NCBI GenBank assembly: GCA_031272895.1
Contig: JAISSW010000012.1
Location: 1 to 64,000 of the forward strand
Direction of reading: 5' to 3'
DNA from: Clostridium sp.
GTDB lineage: Bacteria > Bacillota > Clostridia > Oscillospirales > Acutalibacteraceae
Length of the DNA: 64,000 bases
Part shown: positions 26,094 to 36,153 of the stretch, one piece after another
Numbering within the stretch: the stretch's first letter is position 1
How the letters are laid out: every line of letters begins with the position of its first letter
The notes under the pieces: model-generated
Told to the model about the DNA's origin: nothing
The model's database searches: none
What the model saw: only the letters and a program-made list of their open reading frames with translations
Made by a program: the position numbers and the translations under genes

Positions 26094-26342
26094 TTACAGG
26101 AACAGGAACACAAGGAAAGTGCCAAGCACCAGCACAAAGAACGCAATTGCAACAACGCGCGTGATTTTGACTAACAGCTGCTCTATTGTGCGCCCCTTGT
26201 TCTTGCCGAAGAAAGTATCCGCGCCGCCGGCAATTGCGCCGGACAGCCCTTGGGACTTGCCCTCCTGCAGCAGCACCAGCGCCGCAATTGCGATTGAAAC
26301 AACAATCAGCAGGGCGCCCAAAACGATTTCATAAATTTCCAT
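26094..26342 (-). CDS. secG: Preprotein translocase subunit SecG
   Basis: An 82-residue protein with two TM helices separated by the conserved loop QEGKSQGLSGAIAGGADTFF, matching SecG of the SecYEG channel. GGAGG lies five bases before the ATG. It has its own consensus promoter. Confidence 0.93.
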   Translation of the reverse strand: MEIYEIVLGALLIVVSIAIAALVLLQEGKSQGLSGAIAGGADTFFGKNKGRTIEQLLVKITRVVAIAFFVLVLGTFLVFLFL

Positions 26343-26434
26343 TTGTTCCTCCGTGTGTTTTTAAGCAAATTTGGTGAGGTATCGGACTTGCGGTTGCCGC
26401 AAAGCCGCGTTGGCTGCAGTTTCCGCAAGGAATG

Positions 26435-26463
26435 ATTATAGCACAATCAAAGCCTCTTGTCAA
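26435..26463 (-). promoter_or_regulatory. secG promoter
   Basis: On the minus strand TTGACA (26458-26463), 17 bases, TATAAT (26435-26440) with extended TGTGC. Confidence 0.85.
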
Positions 26464-26470
26464 CCGTTTT

Positions 26471-27454
26471 TTACCACAGTGGCTTGTTGCTTGCAACCCA
26501 AATGAGCCTTTGGGTATCGGTCTGCCCTCCGTGGCTGAGTCCCGTGCCTCCATGGTCTGTGGTCATGATTATCAGCCAGTCCTCGCTTTCGTAACTCGGA
26601 CGGGCTTTAACGGCGTCAATAAGCCGCTTTGCTTGTTTGTCCGCCGTTAAAAAAGCCTCTCGGTAAAGCGGGTTGTCGTTACCGAAGCTGCTTGTGTGCC
26701 CCGTGTGGTCGCAGTATTCAAAGATTAGGAACACAAGGTCGTCGCCCGCCTCAAGCTTCTCCTTTGCGGCGCTGAAGGTTTCATCGTCGCCCGCCGTTGT
26801 TTGCCAGTTTATTGGCAGGGACTGCTCCTTTGTGTAGGCGGCTTCTTGAGCATAGGTAGCCCTTCTGTTGACCAAATGCCCATTCCAGCTGACAATAAAA
26901 TCCGCTGAGCTGATTTTATTGTCCTCGGCAAGGCTTGTAAGGATTGTTTTGGGCTCAACCCCTTTTGGCTTGCTGTTGCCCGTCACCCCATGACCGCCGT
27001 CCTCCAGCGCCCAGCTGCCCGTCAGCAGGGTAGCCCAACCCGGCGCTGTGCTGGTGTCCTGCAGGGCGCCCTCATCTCCTCCGCAATATACCGGGTACAG
27101 CCCGCCCTGAGCCTTCAGCTCCAAAATGCCGCTGATGCCCTCCTTGGCGTTAACTATGGCGTCGGCGCGGGTGCCGTCCAAGCCTATAATCAGCGCTTTT
27201 TTCACATTCTTGCCCTCCGGCAAAGCAGAGGAAAAATGCTCCGTGATTTTCGCCGCAAGCTCCGTTTGGGCATGGGGCTCTTCCGCGTCCTGCCCCGCAG
27301 AATAAATCCCCGCGTCGTTCAGGATTTTTGCGTAGTTGTTGGAGTAGATTGCGTCGCGCATAAGTATTCCGCCATAGACTGCGCCAATCAGCAGAAGCAG
27401 TATTCCAAGCGCAAGCAGAGCTGTTTTAAGTCTTTTCTTTCCCTTTGCCGTCAT
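26471..27454 (-). CDS. Membrane-anchored alkaline phosphatase/nucleotide pyrophosphatase family protein
   Basis: A 327-residue protein with an N-terminal TM anchor (LLALGILLLLIGAVYGGIL) and an extracellular phosphodiesterase fold. Metal and catalytic blocks: LIIGLDGTRAD (first Asp), APGWATLLTG (candidate nucleophile Thr), YCDHTGHTSSFG, and TTDHGGTGLSHGG. The substrate is unknown; relatives hydrolyse phosphodiesters or phosphosugars. Its ATG shares the A of the stop codon of the upstream DUF512 gene (TGATG), so the two are coupled. Confidence 0.8.
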   Translation of the reverse strand: MTAKGKKRLKTALLALGILLLLIGAVYGGILMRDAIYSNNYAKILNDAGIYSAGQDAEEPHAQTELAAKITEHFSSALPEGKNVKKALIIGLDGTRADAIVNAKEGISGILELKAQGGLYPVYCGGDEGALQDTSTAPGWATLLTGSWALEDGGHGVTGNSKPKGVEPKTILTSLAEDNKISSADFIVSWNGHLVNRRATYAQEAAYTKEQSLPINWQTTAGDDETFSAAKEKLEAGDDLVFLIFEYCDHTGHTSSFGNDNPLYREAFLTADKQAKRLIDAVKARPSYESEDWLIIMTTDHGGTGLSHGGQTDTQRLIWVASNKPLW

Positions 27455-28734
27455 CAGTTTTCCTCCTTTGACTTTGTAAGCAGACGCAGGAATTCCGCGC
27501 CGTCCACAGCCGCAGCAATAAGCTCCGCGCCGAGCTCCGCTGCTATTTTATCGGCTGTCATGTCGTCCAGTGTAACGCCGTCACGGTTAAACACGCAGGC
27601 AGGGATAAGCACGCGAGAACCCCTTACCTTCCCCTTTAGCGCCGCTATGATGTCAGCGCCGCTGAGCAGACCCGCAACCGTGACCCCTCCGCCGAATAGT
27701 CTGTTCTTTGCCGCAACCACGCGGATATTTGACGAAACACGGGCGCACAGCTCGCTGATTAGCGGATACGCCGCCTCACCCGTCAGAACAGTCAGCTCAC
27801 AGGCTGCGGGCTTTTCATTTTTCGCAAGCGCCCCAAGGAATTCGTCACGAAAAAGCGCCCACATACCCACGCCGTTTTCTAACTGGTGCAGCTCCCCGTA
27901 ATGTTCAAGCTCCGGGATTTCCTCTCCCGCAATAAGGTAGAATTCATCGGCGGCAAAGGCAAGCGGGGCAGGCAGGCCTTTATTAAAGGCGTCAAGCTCT
28001 TGCAGCACCGCCCGCGCCGTTTTAGGCGTAAATGGCTGAAGCTTAGGCAAAGCCTCCCTGTGCGCCGTCAGCCCCACCGGCACCGCAGCAATCGACTGCA
28101 CACTGCCGCCAAGCTTTTTCAGCTCGGCAAGGGAATAGCGCAGCTCCTCGCAGTCGTTTATTCCCGGGCAAAGCACCAACTGAATATTAAGACGCAGACC
28201 GGCCCGCGCAAAGCGCTTAAGGTGTTCAAGGCAGTCACCGGCGGCAGGGTTTTTCATCATTTCAACGCGCAGCGCCGGATTCATGCTGTGGACGGAAACA
28301 TTGACGGGGCTAATGTGCATTTCTATCATGCGCTCCACGTCACGCTCCCTAAGGTTCGTGAGCGTTATATAATTGCCGAACAAAAAGCCAAGCCTTGCGT
28401 CGTCGTCCTTGAAGTAAAGGCTTTTGCGCAAGCCCTTGGGCAACTGGTCAATAAAGCAGAACACGCATTTGTTGCGGCAGGAGCGCTGCTCGTCCATGAG
28501 GTAGCTGCCAAAGCAAAGCCCAAGGTCCTCGTCCTCTTGCTTGCGAAAGCGTGTTAAACGGTATTTGCCCCCCGCCGTGAGGAACGCCGCGTCAAGCGGA
28601 CTTTCCTGAAGATAGAAGCGATAGTCCAGCACGTCCTCGATTGGGTGCCCACCAAGGGAAATCAAAAAATCCCCGGCGGCAAGCCCCTTGCTGTCCGCCA
28701 AGGAATTTTTCTCTACTCCCGTGATTTTTACCAT
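27454..28734 (-). CDS. DUF512 protein with PDZ and radical-SAM-like domain
   Basis: A 426-residue protein. An N-terminal PDZ-like domain (about 1-70) is followed by CRNKCVFCF, a CxxxCxxC cluster as in radical SAM enzymes, then FKDDDARLGFLFGNYITLTN. The C-terminal DUF512 region contains the FAADEFYLIAGEEIP block. The family is conserved in Firmicutes, where it is often next to ribosome-assembly genes; its function is unknown. GGAG lies six bases before the ATG. It follows rpmF across a terminator. Confidence 0.85.
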   Translation of the reverse strand: MVKITGVEKNSLADSKGLAAGDFLISLGGHPIEDVLDYRFYLQESPLDAAFLTAGGKYRLTRFRKQEDEDLGLCFGSYLMDEQRSCRNKCVFCFIDQLPKGLRKSLYFKDDDARLGFLFGNYITLTNLRERDVERMIEMHISPVNVSVHSMNPALRVEMMKNPAAGDCLEHLKRFARAGLRLNIQLVLCPGINDCEELRYSLAELKKLGGSVQSIAAVPVGLTAHREALPKLQPFTPKTARAVLQELDAFNKGLPAPLAFAADEFYLIAGEEIPELEHYGELHQLENGVGMWALFRDEFLGALAKNEKPAACELTVLTGEAAYPLISELCARVSSNIRVVAAKNRLFGGGVTVAGLLSGADIIAALKGKVRGSRVLIPACVFNRDGVTLDDMTADKIAAELGAELIAAAVDGAEFLRLLTKSKEEN

Positions 28735-28750
28735 GTGACACTCCGCCGTT

Positions 28751-28791
28751 AAAAACAGAAAGGAGGAGCGGGGCTTGGTCTCCCCACTCCT
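28751..28791 (-). terminator. Terminator after rpmF
   Basis: On the minus strand AGGAGTGGGGAGACCAAGCC pairs with CCCCGCTCCT, followed by CCTTTCTGTTTTT. It would reduce transcription into the DUF512 gene. Confidence 0.65.
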
Positions 28792-28813
28792 GAACCCTCA
28801 ACCAAGCGCCAAA

Positions 28814-28996
28814 TCAGGCTCCGGTTTTAATGACCTCACGCCCTTTGTACTGACCGCAGGCGGTGCAAATACGGTGGGGACGCTTATACTCCCCGCAGGC
28901 GGGGCATTTTTCCAGTGTGGGAGCGCTGAGCTTCCATACGCTGGAGCGGCGGCGGTCACGGCGCGCCTTGCTGGTTTTCCTCTTTGGAACTGCCAT
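28814..28996 (-). CDS. rpmF: 50S ribosomal protein L32
   Basis: A 60-residue protein beginning MAVPKRKTSKARRDRRRS with the zinc-ribbon CPACGEYKRPHRICTACG, the four-Cys form of L32. It follows the yceD-like gene by 12 bases, the usual bacterial pairing. Confidence 0.96.
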   Translation of the reverse strand: MAVPKRKTSKARRDRRRSSVWKLSAPTLEKCPACGEYKRPHRICTACGQYKGREVIKTGA

Positions 28997-29008
28997 TGTT
29001 ATTTCCTC

Positions 29009-29500
29009 CTAAGGGGTTTCTTCGTTATCCTTCAGCAGTGGCAAAAGCGCCGAAAGCCTTGGGTCAACAGTTTGCTTGCAGGTGCAGCACCCGCTGTTAA
29101 GGTTGGCTCCGCAACCGGGGCAAAGTCCCTTACAGTCCTCCGCGCAAAGCAGCTTCGGCGGCAACTGAAGGTACATCTCTTCGCGCACAAGGGCGTCCAA
29201 ATCAAGCTGAGCGTCAGGCAGAACCAAATACTCGCTTGTTTCTTCGCCGCTAAGTGAGCGCACAAGCGTTTGGGTGAATTCACCGCGGAAGTCCTTGAGA
29301 ACCGGCTCGGCGCAACGGTCGCAGTCAAAGCGCAGCACTGTGGCAAAGCTGAGCGCTATGCTCACAACTCCGCTGTTGTTGCGTACCTCGCCGCAAACAC
29401 GCGCCTCCCCCCAAAAGGGAGCATCATCCTCGCCCAATCCGACGGCGGCGTCTATCGGCAACCGCAGACCGGGGCTTGCGAATACAGCCTCAAGATTCAT
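29009..29500 (-). CDS. YceD/DUF177 family protein
   Basis: A protein of about 163 residues of the YceD (DUF177) family, linked in plants and bacteria to 23S rRNA accumulation and regularly encoded before rpmF. Visible are LRFDCDRCAEPV and a Cys-rich C-terminal block (CKGLCPGCGANLNSGCCTC). The ATG at 29500 is taken as the start; two GTG codons just upstream are alternatives. A consensus promoter lies 30 bases ahead. Confidence 0.85.
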   Translation of the reverse strand: MNLEAVFASPGLRLPIDAAVGLGEDDAPFWGEARVCGEVRNNSGVVSIALSFATVLRFDCDRCAEPVLKDFRGEFTQTLVRSLSGEETSEYLVLPDAQLDLDALVREEMYLQLPPKLLCAEDCKGLCPGCGANLNSGCCTCKQTVDPRLSALLPLLKDNEETP

Positions 29501-29529
29501 GCGCACCACCCAAAACAGACGTGTTGTTA

Positions 29530-29559
29530 ATTATAGCACAATCCACGCCCAAATGTCAA
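29530..29559 (-). promoter_or_regulatory. Promoter of yceD-rpmF
   Basis: On the minus strand TTGACA (29554-29559), 18 bases, TATAAT (29530-29535) with extended TGTGC. Confidence 0.85.
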
Positions 29560-29635
29560 GCGCGGAGCAAGACCGGCAGGCACGGACACTACACGGCGGG
29601 CGGCACATGGTGCTACCCGCCGCTTATGCTGCTTT

Positions 29636-31138
<1,503 letters not shown>

Positions 31139-31783
31139 TTATTCGGCTTTCTTTGAGGGGAAAACCTTATCCAACAGCGCCATAGCAGCCACAGTTCCAA
31201 TTACCGTGAGGACGGCATTCGGCAGGGCAAAGGAGCCGTTATAGGTAAGGCTGTAGAGCCAAACGGGCGTGTCCTCCGGGGCATAGGCACCCCAAATGAT
31301 TATGCCGGAAAGGAAGCTGCAGCCAAATTGCAGGACTCCGCAAACGAACGCCGCCAGCCCGTAGCCGAACGGCTTGTTGGGCACACGGTAAATATCAAGG
31401 CTAAACTCCTTGCCGTCATATTGCCCGGCGGCGCGGCGCAGCTTTTTCTCTGTGATAAAGGGCTTTGCAATGCCCGCCGCAAGACCATAAACGCTGAATG
31501 CCACCAAGTAATCCAGCAGGGCCACGCCTATCAGCGCGGGAATACCCGTGACGTAGGAGAAATTCTCCAAGCCCATGATTGCCTGAACAATACCGTAGGT
31601 AAGCCCGGCGCCAAGCCCCCAGGGCATACCCCAGCGCAGGCTGATAAGCACCAGCGGCACCATTGAGAACGCCGAAACGGTGCCGCCCATTGGCATTTTG
31701 AACAGGGCTACCATGCTCAGCACAACGGAGAGGGCAATCAGCACGGCGCTTTCCACCAGCGCCTGAATGTTTTTTTGTTTCAT
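31139..31783 (-). CDS. thiT: Thiamine ECF transporter S component ThiT
   Basis: A 214-residue hydrophobic protein of the ThiT family, an S component that binds thiamine and borrows a shared ECF module. SLRWGMPWGLGAGLTYGIVQ, then GLENFSYVTG and the later WLYSLTYNGSFALPNAV block, fit ThiT. AGGAGG seven bases before the ATG at 31783 fixes the start. A TPP riboswitch lies directly upstream, so the gene is off when thiamine pyrophosphate is plentiful. Confidence 0.92.
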   Translation of the reverse strand: MKQKNIQALVESAVLIALSVVLSMVALFKMPMGGTVSAFSMVPLVLISLRWGMPWGLGAGLTYGIVQAIMGLENFSYVTGIPALIGVALLDYLVAFSVYGLAAGIAKPFITEKKLRRAAGQYDGKEFSLDIYRVPNKPFGYGLAAFVCGVLQFGCSFLSGIIIWGAYAPEDTPVWLYSLTYNGSFALPNAVLTVIGTVAAMALLDKVFPSKKAE

Positions 31784-31856
31784 AACGAAACCTCCTGAAA
31801 GTAATTTGCAACAAAAATACACACGCGGAAACCGATTCCCCGCGTGCGCGTTTTTA

Positions 31857-31938
31857 ATCAGCTTCCTACGCCGGCATTACCCGGTTCAGGTTCATGGGTC
31901 TTTCTCAGCCATTAAAGTAGGCACCCCAGCTTGTGTAT
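31857..31938 (-). promoter_or_regulatory. TPP riboswitch (THI element)
   Basis: The transcribed strand reads AGCTGGGGTGCC, then GGCTGAGAAAGACCC, ACCTGAACCGGGTAATGCC and GGCGTAGGAAGCT, the conserved TPP aptamer blocks. It sits between the promoter and thiT. The short spacer to the thiT ribosome site suggests control of translation or a compact terminator. Confidence 0.95.
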
Positions 31939-31953
31939 TCAGTTGTCAGCACA

Positions 31954-31982
31954 ATTATATCACAGCGGCGCAGGCTTGTCAA
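31954..31982 (-). promoter_or_regulatory. thiT promoter
   Basis: On the minus strand TTGACA (31977-31982), 17 bases, TATAAT (31954-31959). The -35 overlaps the last codon of dtd. Confidence 0.85.
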
Positions 31983-32446
31983 GCGGAATTGCCCCTTGTC
32001 CAGGTGTCCGTATCCATAATTATGGTAACAGGCCCGTCATTGAGTATTTCTACCCGCATATCCGCGCCGAAAACGCCCGTTTCAACCCTCTTTACGCCAT
32101 TTTGCCGCAGCAGCGCCGCAAAGTGTTCATAAAGCTCCTCAGCCGTCCTTGATTCCGCCGCCGAGGTAAAGCTTGGTCGGTTGCCCTTGCGGGTATCCGC
32201 GGCCAAGGTGAACTGTGAAATAAGCAGAACAGAACCGCCCACGTCCAAAACGGAGCGGTTCATCTTACCGTTTTCGTCGGAGAATATGCGCAGCTTGCAG
32301 AGCTTTTCAGCCAAAAGCCGCGCCTGCTCCGGTGTATCCCCCGCCATGGCGCAGAGCAAAACATTCAGCCCCGCGCCTATCTTACCGACACTCACGCCGT
32401 CCACGCTGACGGCGGAGCCGATTACTCGCTGTATTACCGCGCGCAC
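31979..32446 (-). CDS. dtd: D-aminoacyl-tRNA deacylase
   Basis: A 155-residue protein matching Dtd, which removes D-amino acids (and glycine from tRNA-Ala) from mischarged tRNA. Key motifs: MRAVIQRV start, LLISQFTLAADTRKGNRPSF with the catalytic SQxT, and LNDGPVTI near the end (the NxGPxT motif). It starts three bases after the M28 peptidase stop, so the two are co-transcribed. Confidence 0.95.
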   Translation of the reverse strand: MRAVIQRVIGSAVSVDGVSVGKIGAGLNVLLCAMAGDTPEQARLLAEKLCKLRIFSDENGKMNRSVLDVGGSVLLISQFTLAADTRKGNRPSFTSAAESRTAEELYEHFAALLRQNGVKRVETGVFGADMRVEILNDGPVTIIMDTDTWTRGNSA

Positions 32447-32449
32447 GGC

Positions 32450-33727
32450 TTATTCGGGCATATTAAGCCCGACCTCGTCAAAGACGAACGCGGTTTGGAT
32501 TGCAACCTCAATGCCCTTTTCTAAGGTGCGGAAGTCAAGGTTATCCCAGGTGTCCAAACGAGTGTGATAGTAGCGTGCCGGCGCCGGGTCCATGCTGGCA
32601 AGCGTCGTTGCGTGGATTCCCGCCTGGCTTACAGCCGCCGCGTCGGAGGAGCCGAAGAACACGCTTTCATACTCCAAATCAAGCCCGGCAAGCTCCGAAC
32701 CCTTTTTGACTATGGCGCAGGCTATGGGGCTGTTGGCTACCGTGCCGGTCATGTCGCGGTCATAGATTGCCATGTGGTCATAGTCGCGCAGGGTTTCAAG
32801 ACCGATAAACACGGTGTCAATCGCCAAATCCTCTTCCTTGTGCGCCTCACAATAAGCCTTTGCCCCGCGCAGACCTGATTCCTCCCCGCCGGTTGTGACG
32901 ACGACTACCTCTGTATTCTTAAAGCGGATTTTGTTATCCGACAGGAATTTGAGGACAGAAATTGCACCGTAGCAGCCCGTGAGGTTATCGTTTGCCCCTT
33001 GGACTATGTGCCAGGGGTCGCAAAGGCAGAAATCAAAGATATAGATGGGTACCCAGCAAAGCAAAACCCAGCGCAGAACGGTCACCGCTGTATCCGGCAA
33101 AAAGCTGCCGATAAGAGCGTCCGCCGCAAGCAAGCCGCAGCCGGTAAGCGACACGAAGAACCCGGTGAAACCCGCGATAATGCCGCCAAGCAGCATGGGG
33201 GGGCCGCCCCAGTAGGTAAAGTGCCATTCCATTGCGCTGTCCGAGTGACCGCTGAAAACTATGCGCTGCTTTACCTCTCCCTCGGGCGCGCGGCGGGCGA
33301 CGACGTTGCAGCTTGTCTTTTTGGGGAACAGCGGGTCAAGGAAACGCTTGTAGAACAGGAATTCCATGATTGCAAAGAAGATTGTGAGGAAAACTAAGCA
33401 GAACCCGGCAAGCTTGAAAGCGGCGCCAAGCTGCTCGCTGACGAAGGGACTGATGAACACCAGCACCGACGCGATTGTTGCAAGGATAACGTCTATCCAT
33501 ACCCAACCCATAAACGCCAAAGGACTGACCTTAAAATCCTCGATTTTAACGTCGTCGGCAAATTCTTTCATTTGCCCCGCCATGTACTCCTGGGCGGCAC
33601 GCTCGGCGGGTCCGCCGCACAGGCGCGGACCGATTTTTTTACAGATGCTTTCAATGCCCTTTTTGGCAAAGTTTGCGCACTCGCGCAGGGACGCGGGGAA
33701 ATCCCGGACGGCTTCTTGTGCTTTCAT
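32450..33727 (-). CDS. M28-family metallopeptidase with inserted TM helices
   Basis: A 425-residue protein with peptidase-M28 zinc-site blocks: FSGHSDSA, ANDNLTGC, TTGGEESGLRGAKAY, and YHTRLDTWDNL. Two pairs of hydrophobic segments (about 75-125 and 185-245) are inserted in the N-terminal half, tethering an aminopeptidase-like domain to the membrane. The substrate is unknown. It has its own promoter and precedes dtd by three bases. Confidence 0.8.
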   Translation of the reverse strand: MKAQEAVRDFPASLRECANFAKKGIESICKKIGPRLCGGPAERAAQEYMAGQMKEFADDVKIEDFKVSPLAFMGWVWIDVILATIASVLVFISPFVSEQLGAAFKLAGFCLVFLTIFFAIMEFLFYKRFLDPLFPKKTSCNVVARRAPEGEVKQRIVFSGHSDSAMEWHFTYWGGPPMLLGGIIAGFTGFFVSLTGCGLLAADALIGSFLPDTAVTVLRWVLLCWVPIYIFDFCLCDPWHIVQGANDNLTGCYGAISVLKFLSDNKIRFKNTEVVVVTTGGEESGLRGAKAYCEAHKEEDLAIDTVFIGLETLRDYDHMAIYDRDMTGTVANSPIACAIVKKGSELAGLDLEYESVFFGSSDAAAVSQAGIHATTLASMDPAPARYYHTRLDTWDNLDFRTLEKGIEVAIQTAFVFDEVGLNMPE

Positions 33728-33773
33728 TTGGGGTTCAGCTCCTTCATTATTACAGCTTTAGCGCTTAAGCTTA

Positions 33774-33802
33774 ATTATAGCACAAACTAAGCGGCAGGGC
33801 AA
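33774..33802 (-). promoter_or_regulatory. Promoter of M28 peptidase-dtd
   Basis: On the minus strand TTGCCC (33797-33802), 17 bases, TATAAT (33774-33779) with extended TGTGC. The -35 lies inside the upstream terminator stem. Confidence 0.65.
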
Positions 33803-33823
33803 GCACAATTTTTGCCCTGCCGC
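33791..33823. terminator. Perfect-stem terminator after the SipW operon
   Basis: GCGGCAGGGCAA and TTGCCCTGCCGC form a perfect 12-bp stem. It ends the minus-strand operon above 33.9 kb; a T-run follows only on the plus strand. The 120 bases between it and the stop at 33945 hold nothing I recognise. Confidence 0.65.
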
Positions 33824-33944
33824 AAGTTTTTTGCGGTGTAAGTCGCTATTTTTTACGAAAGAAAGGCGCAAAAAGCCCGTAATAGCTTTTGTGAAGTATT
33901 TTGTCGCAAGGCGGCAGTTATTGACTCAATGCGGCATAAAAATC

Positions 33945-34478
33945 CTATATTTCTTCGCTTGGTTCGGATTTTTTCTTCTTGCCGCCAAAGCCCGGCAAAA
34001 AAACAATCGCAATAACAATAACGCCGGTTATCAGCATTCCCAAGGGGCTGTGCAAAAACTCCTGGAAGCGCCCCAAGCCGGGGAACACCTTAACCACCTT
34101 TCCCTCCACGCTGGAGGGCAGCAGCAAAACGGGGTCCGCGGTGTTGTTGAAGTCGCCCTTTGTGCGGAAAAAGCCCTCGTCCGTTATCTCAATCAGGCGG
34201 TGGGTAACAAGCCCCGTGCCTGTCGGGCTGCGGAACACTATAACATCGCCGACCTGGTAAGCATCCTGTTGACGGAGGATTATAAGGTCGTTTACCTCCA
34301 GCTCCGGCGACATTGAGCCGCTGGTGACTATTGCCGCGGCGCCGCCAAAAAGCTTTGGCAGGGGCTTGCCCTTTTCGCGGCATATTGCGGAATACACATT
34401 AAAAGCAACCACGCCTGCCAGCAAAACAGCCAGCAGAGCGGCAATTATTTGTATGATTAAACGCAGTTTTTTCTTCAA
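33945..34478 (-). CDS. Signal peptidase I, SipW type (second copy)
   Basis: A 177-residue protein with an N-terminal TM helix, VTSGSMSPEL (catalytic Ser about 55), GLVTHRLIEI (His about 93 in place of the usual Lys, the SipW/ER-type dyad), RTKGDFNNTADP, and a C-terminal TM helix. SipW-type peptidases process TasA-like proteins. The TTG start at 34478 overlaps the previous stop (TTGA) and has AGAGGA ahead; the ATG-initiated longer frame runs antisense-free but would lie inside the upstream gene. It closes a six-gene minus-strand run that starts with the other SipW. Confidence 0.88.
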   Translation of the reverse strand: MKKKLRLIIQIIAALLAVLLAGVVAFNVYSAICREKGKPLPKLFGGAAAIVTSGSMSPELEVNDLIILRQQDAYQVGDVIVFRSPTGTGLVTHRLIEITDEGFFRTKGDFNNTADPVLLLPSSVEGKVVKVFPGLGRFQEFLHSPLGMLITGVIVIAIVFLPGFGGKKKKSEPSEEI

Positions 34479-35308
34479 GCCTGTTCCTCTTCTTTTCGGC
34501 GGCGGGAAACAACCAGCAGTACCAGCAAGCCGCAGAACGCCAGGGCGCCTACGCCGCCCCAAAGCAGCATATTGCCGAACAGGCTGTCGCCGGTGTCGGG
34601 CTTGGTATTGATGTTAGACAAATCGCCGTCGTATTCCATTATAATCGACATTGAGAGCCTGTAGCGCGGGGCGGTTGCGGCAAGCTGGGAAATGCTGCCC
34701 AGGTGGGTGTCCGCAACGTCGCGCGGGGTGCTCTCGTCAAACTTCCAGCGCCACTGCAGGGTATAAAGCTGCTCGCTTTTGCCGGGTATTGAGTATTCGT
34801 AGCGGGCAAGCTCTTCAATGCCTACCCAAGTGTTCTCGTTCCCTGTGATATACTTGCCGCCGCGCAGCAAGCGGTATTCCATGGGAACGCTCCATTTGTT
34901 TTCGTCCCAGATTTTGAGCGTATAATCAAGCTCCACAACCTCTTCGTTGCGGACGGTAAAGACGTAATCGCCAGTGGTGCCGGGAACTATAATCTGCTCC
35001 TTGGTTTTGTCGTAGGGGCTGCGCAGAACCTTATCGTACTTCAAGGGTTCCTCAAAAATATCAAAATCGTGCTGAACAGCCCAGGATATGCCGGTGACAT
35101 TATCGTAAGCGCCGGCGTTGAGCGAGGTTGTGCTTTGCGCAACAGTTGCGGGGACGCTTGTGGCGGCGACGTAGGCTACGTCAACAACAACAGCCTCGGA
35201 GCTTTCTTCTTGGGAAACAATGCTGACTACAGGCACCACCAACACAACGCTGAGCAGAAGCAGAGCGCAAAGAGGCAATGTGAGCGCAATCAAGCTAAGC
35301 CGTTTCAT
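34475..35308 (-). CDS. Secreted TasA-like protein with C-terminal anchor (PDTGD-TM-RRRK)
   Basis: A 277-residue protein: signal peptide (LPLCALLLLSVVLVVPVVS), an extracellular domain, then KPDTGDSLFGN, a TM helix and RRRKEEEQA, which looks like a sortase-type or plain membrane anchor. It shares blocks with the neighbouring SipW-dependent proteins: VPGTTGDYVFTVRN, LQWRWKFD and DVADTHLG. It lacks the TAKY signal motif and the QVD end. A role as wall- or membrane-bound base for the other proteins is inferred. No sortase gene is in the window. It is coupled to sipW copy 2 by a four-base overlap. Confidence 0.7.
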   Translation of the reverse strand: MKRLSLIALTLPLCALLLLSVVLVVPVVSIVSQEESSEAVVVDVAYVAATSVPATVAQSTTSLNAGAYDNVTGISWAVQHDFDIFEEPLKYDKVLRSPYDKTKEQIIVPGTTGDYVFTVRNEEVVELDYTLKIWDENKWSVPMEYRLLRGGKYITGNENTWVGIEELARYEYSIPGKSEQLYTLQWRWKFDESTPRDVADTHLGSISQLAATAPRYRLSMSIIMEYDGDLSNINTKPDTGDSLFGNMLLWGGVGALAFCGLLVLLVVSRRRKEEEQA

Positions 35309-35366
35309 GCGGCCCCTCCTTTCCCGTTGGGTGTATTTTTACGCGCAGAGCGCGGAATATTCGTGC

Positions 35367-36089
35367 TTAGTCCACCTGCGTGGCGGTAACGGTGATTGTA
35401 ACAGTCGGCGCGGCGGTGGCTGCCGTGCCCAAGGCGGTGTCGGTTGCGTCGGTTTGAACGGGCGTGGACGCAAAGGTTTGGTTGTTAAGGCCGCTGACTG
35501 CGCCGCCTGCTGAACCGAAAGCCCACTGCCAATATATGGTCACGCTGACCGGGTTTGCGCCATTGTCACCGGCGTTAATCGTTGTGGCTGTGGCTGTCGG
35601 GAGGGTTGGGAATGTGGTATTCCAATCCGTGCCATTGCCCGTTGTCGACCACTTGATGGGTACGCCGGCGTTGTTGGCTGTGGCGGTGATTGCTATTGTG
35701 CAAGCGACCTCTGAGAGGCTTTTGGCGCTGATTGTGAACTTGCCGCCCGTGCCGGGGGCTATTTTGTCTGCGGAGAGGTGTGCTGTGCCGTCCTCAACTG
35801 TGGAGAGGTCACTGCCTTCATAAACGGTTGTGAACAGGTCAACGGTAAAGTTGGCGATGTCAGTATAACTACCGCTGCCTACCTTAAGTTCAATATCCCA
35901 CTTGGCGGCGCGGCCGGTGGCTGTGCCGGAGGCCTCGGCAACATATTTTGCCGTTGTGGGTGCGCCCGCGTAAAGGCTTGCCGCGCTGATTGCCAAAACA
36001 AGCAGCAGCAGAGATATACGAAGCATTATATTACCGCGGAAGCGCAGTTTTTTTGCTTTTTCCGCGGGGGGAAGCACAGTAAGGCGCAT
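35367..36089 (-). CDS. SipW-dependent secreted protein, QVD-ending paralogue A
   Basis: A 240-residue protein with the SipW-type signal region (LLLLVLAISAASLYAGAPTT then AKYVAEASGTATGRAAKWDI). The mature part is rich in Thr, Ala and Gly and predicted to be beta-rich. Shared family blocks: IAPGTGGKFTIS, SEVACTI, IYWQWAFG, DATDTALGTA, and the exact C-terminus TATQVD. The ATG at 36089 has AAGGAT about 11 bases ahead; an internal ATG at 36026 has no ribosome site. TasA and camelysin of Bacillus, processed by SipW, are the nearest known type. Confidence 0.75.
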   Translation of the reverse strand: MRLTVLPPAEKAKKLRFRGNIMLRISLLLLVLAISAASLYAGAPTTAKYVAEASGTATGRAAKWDIELKVGSGSYTDIANFTVDLFTTVYEGSDLSTVEDGTAHLSADKIAPGTGGKFTISAKSLSEVACTIAITATANNAGVPIKWSTTGNGTDWNTTFPTLPTATATTINAGDNGANPVSVTIYWQWAFGSAGGAVSGLNNQTFASTPVQTDATDTALGTAATAAPTVTITVTATQVD

Positions 36090-36111
36090 AGGGGTTTACC
36101 ATCCTTTATAA

Positions 36112-36146
36112 GGGGCGAGGGGTGCGCGCGGCACCCCAACGCCCAA
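36112..36146 (-). other. Intergenic hairpin without U-tract
   Basis: GGGCG..GGGGTGC / GCACCCC.CGCCC forms a strong stem between two paralogue genes. There is no run of T after it, so it is more likely an RNA-stability or processing element than a terminator. Confidence 0.5.
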
Positions 36147-36153
36147 AATTAGA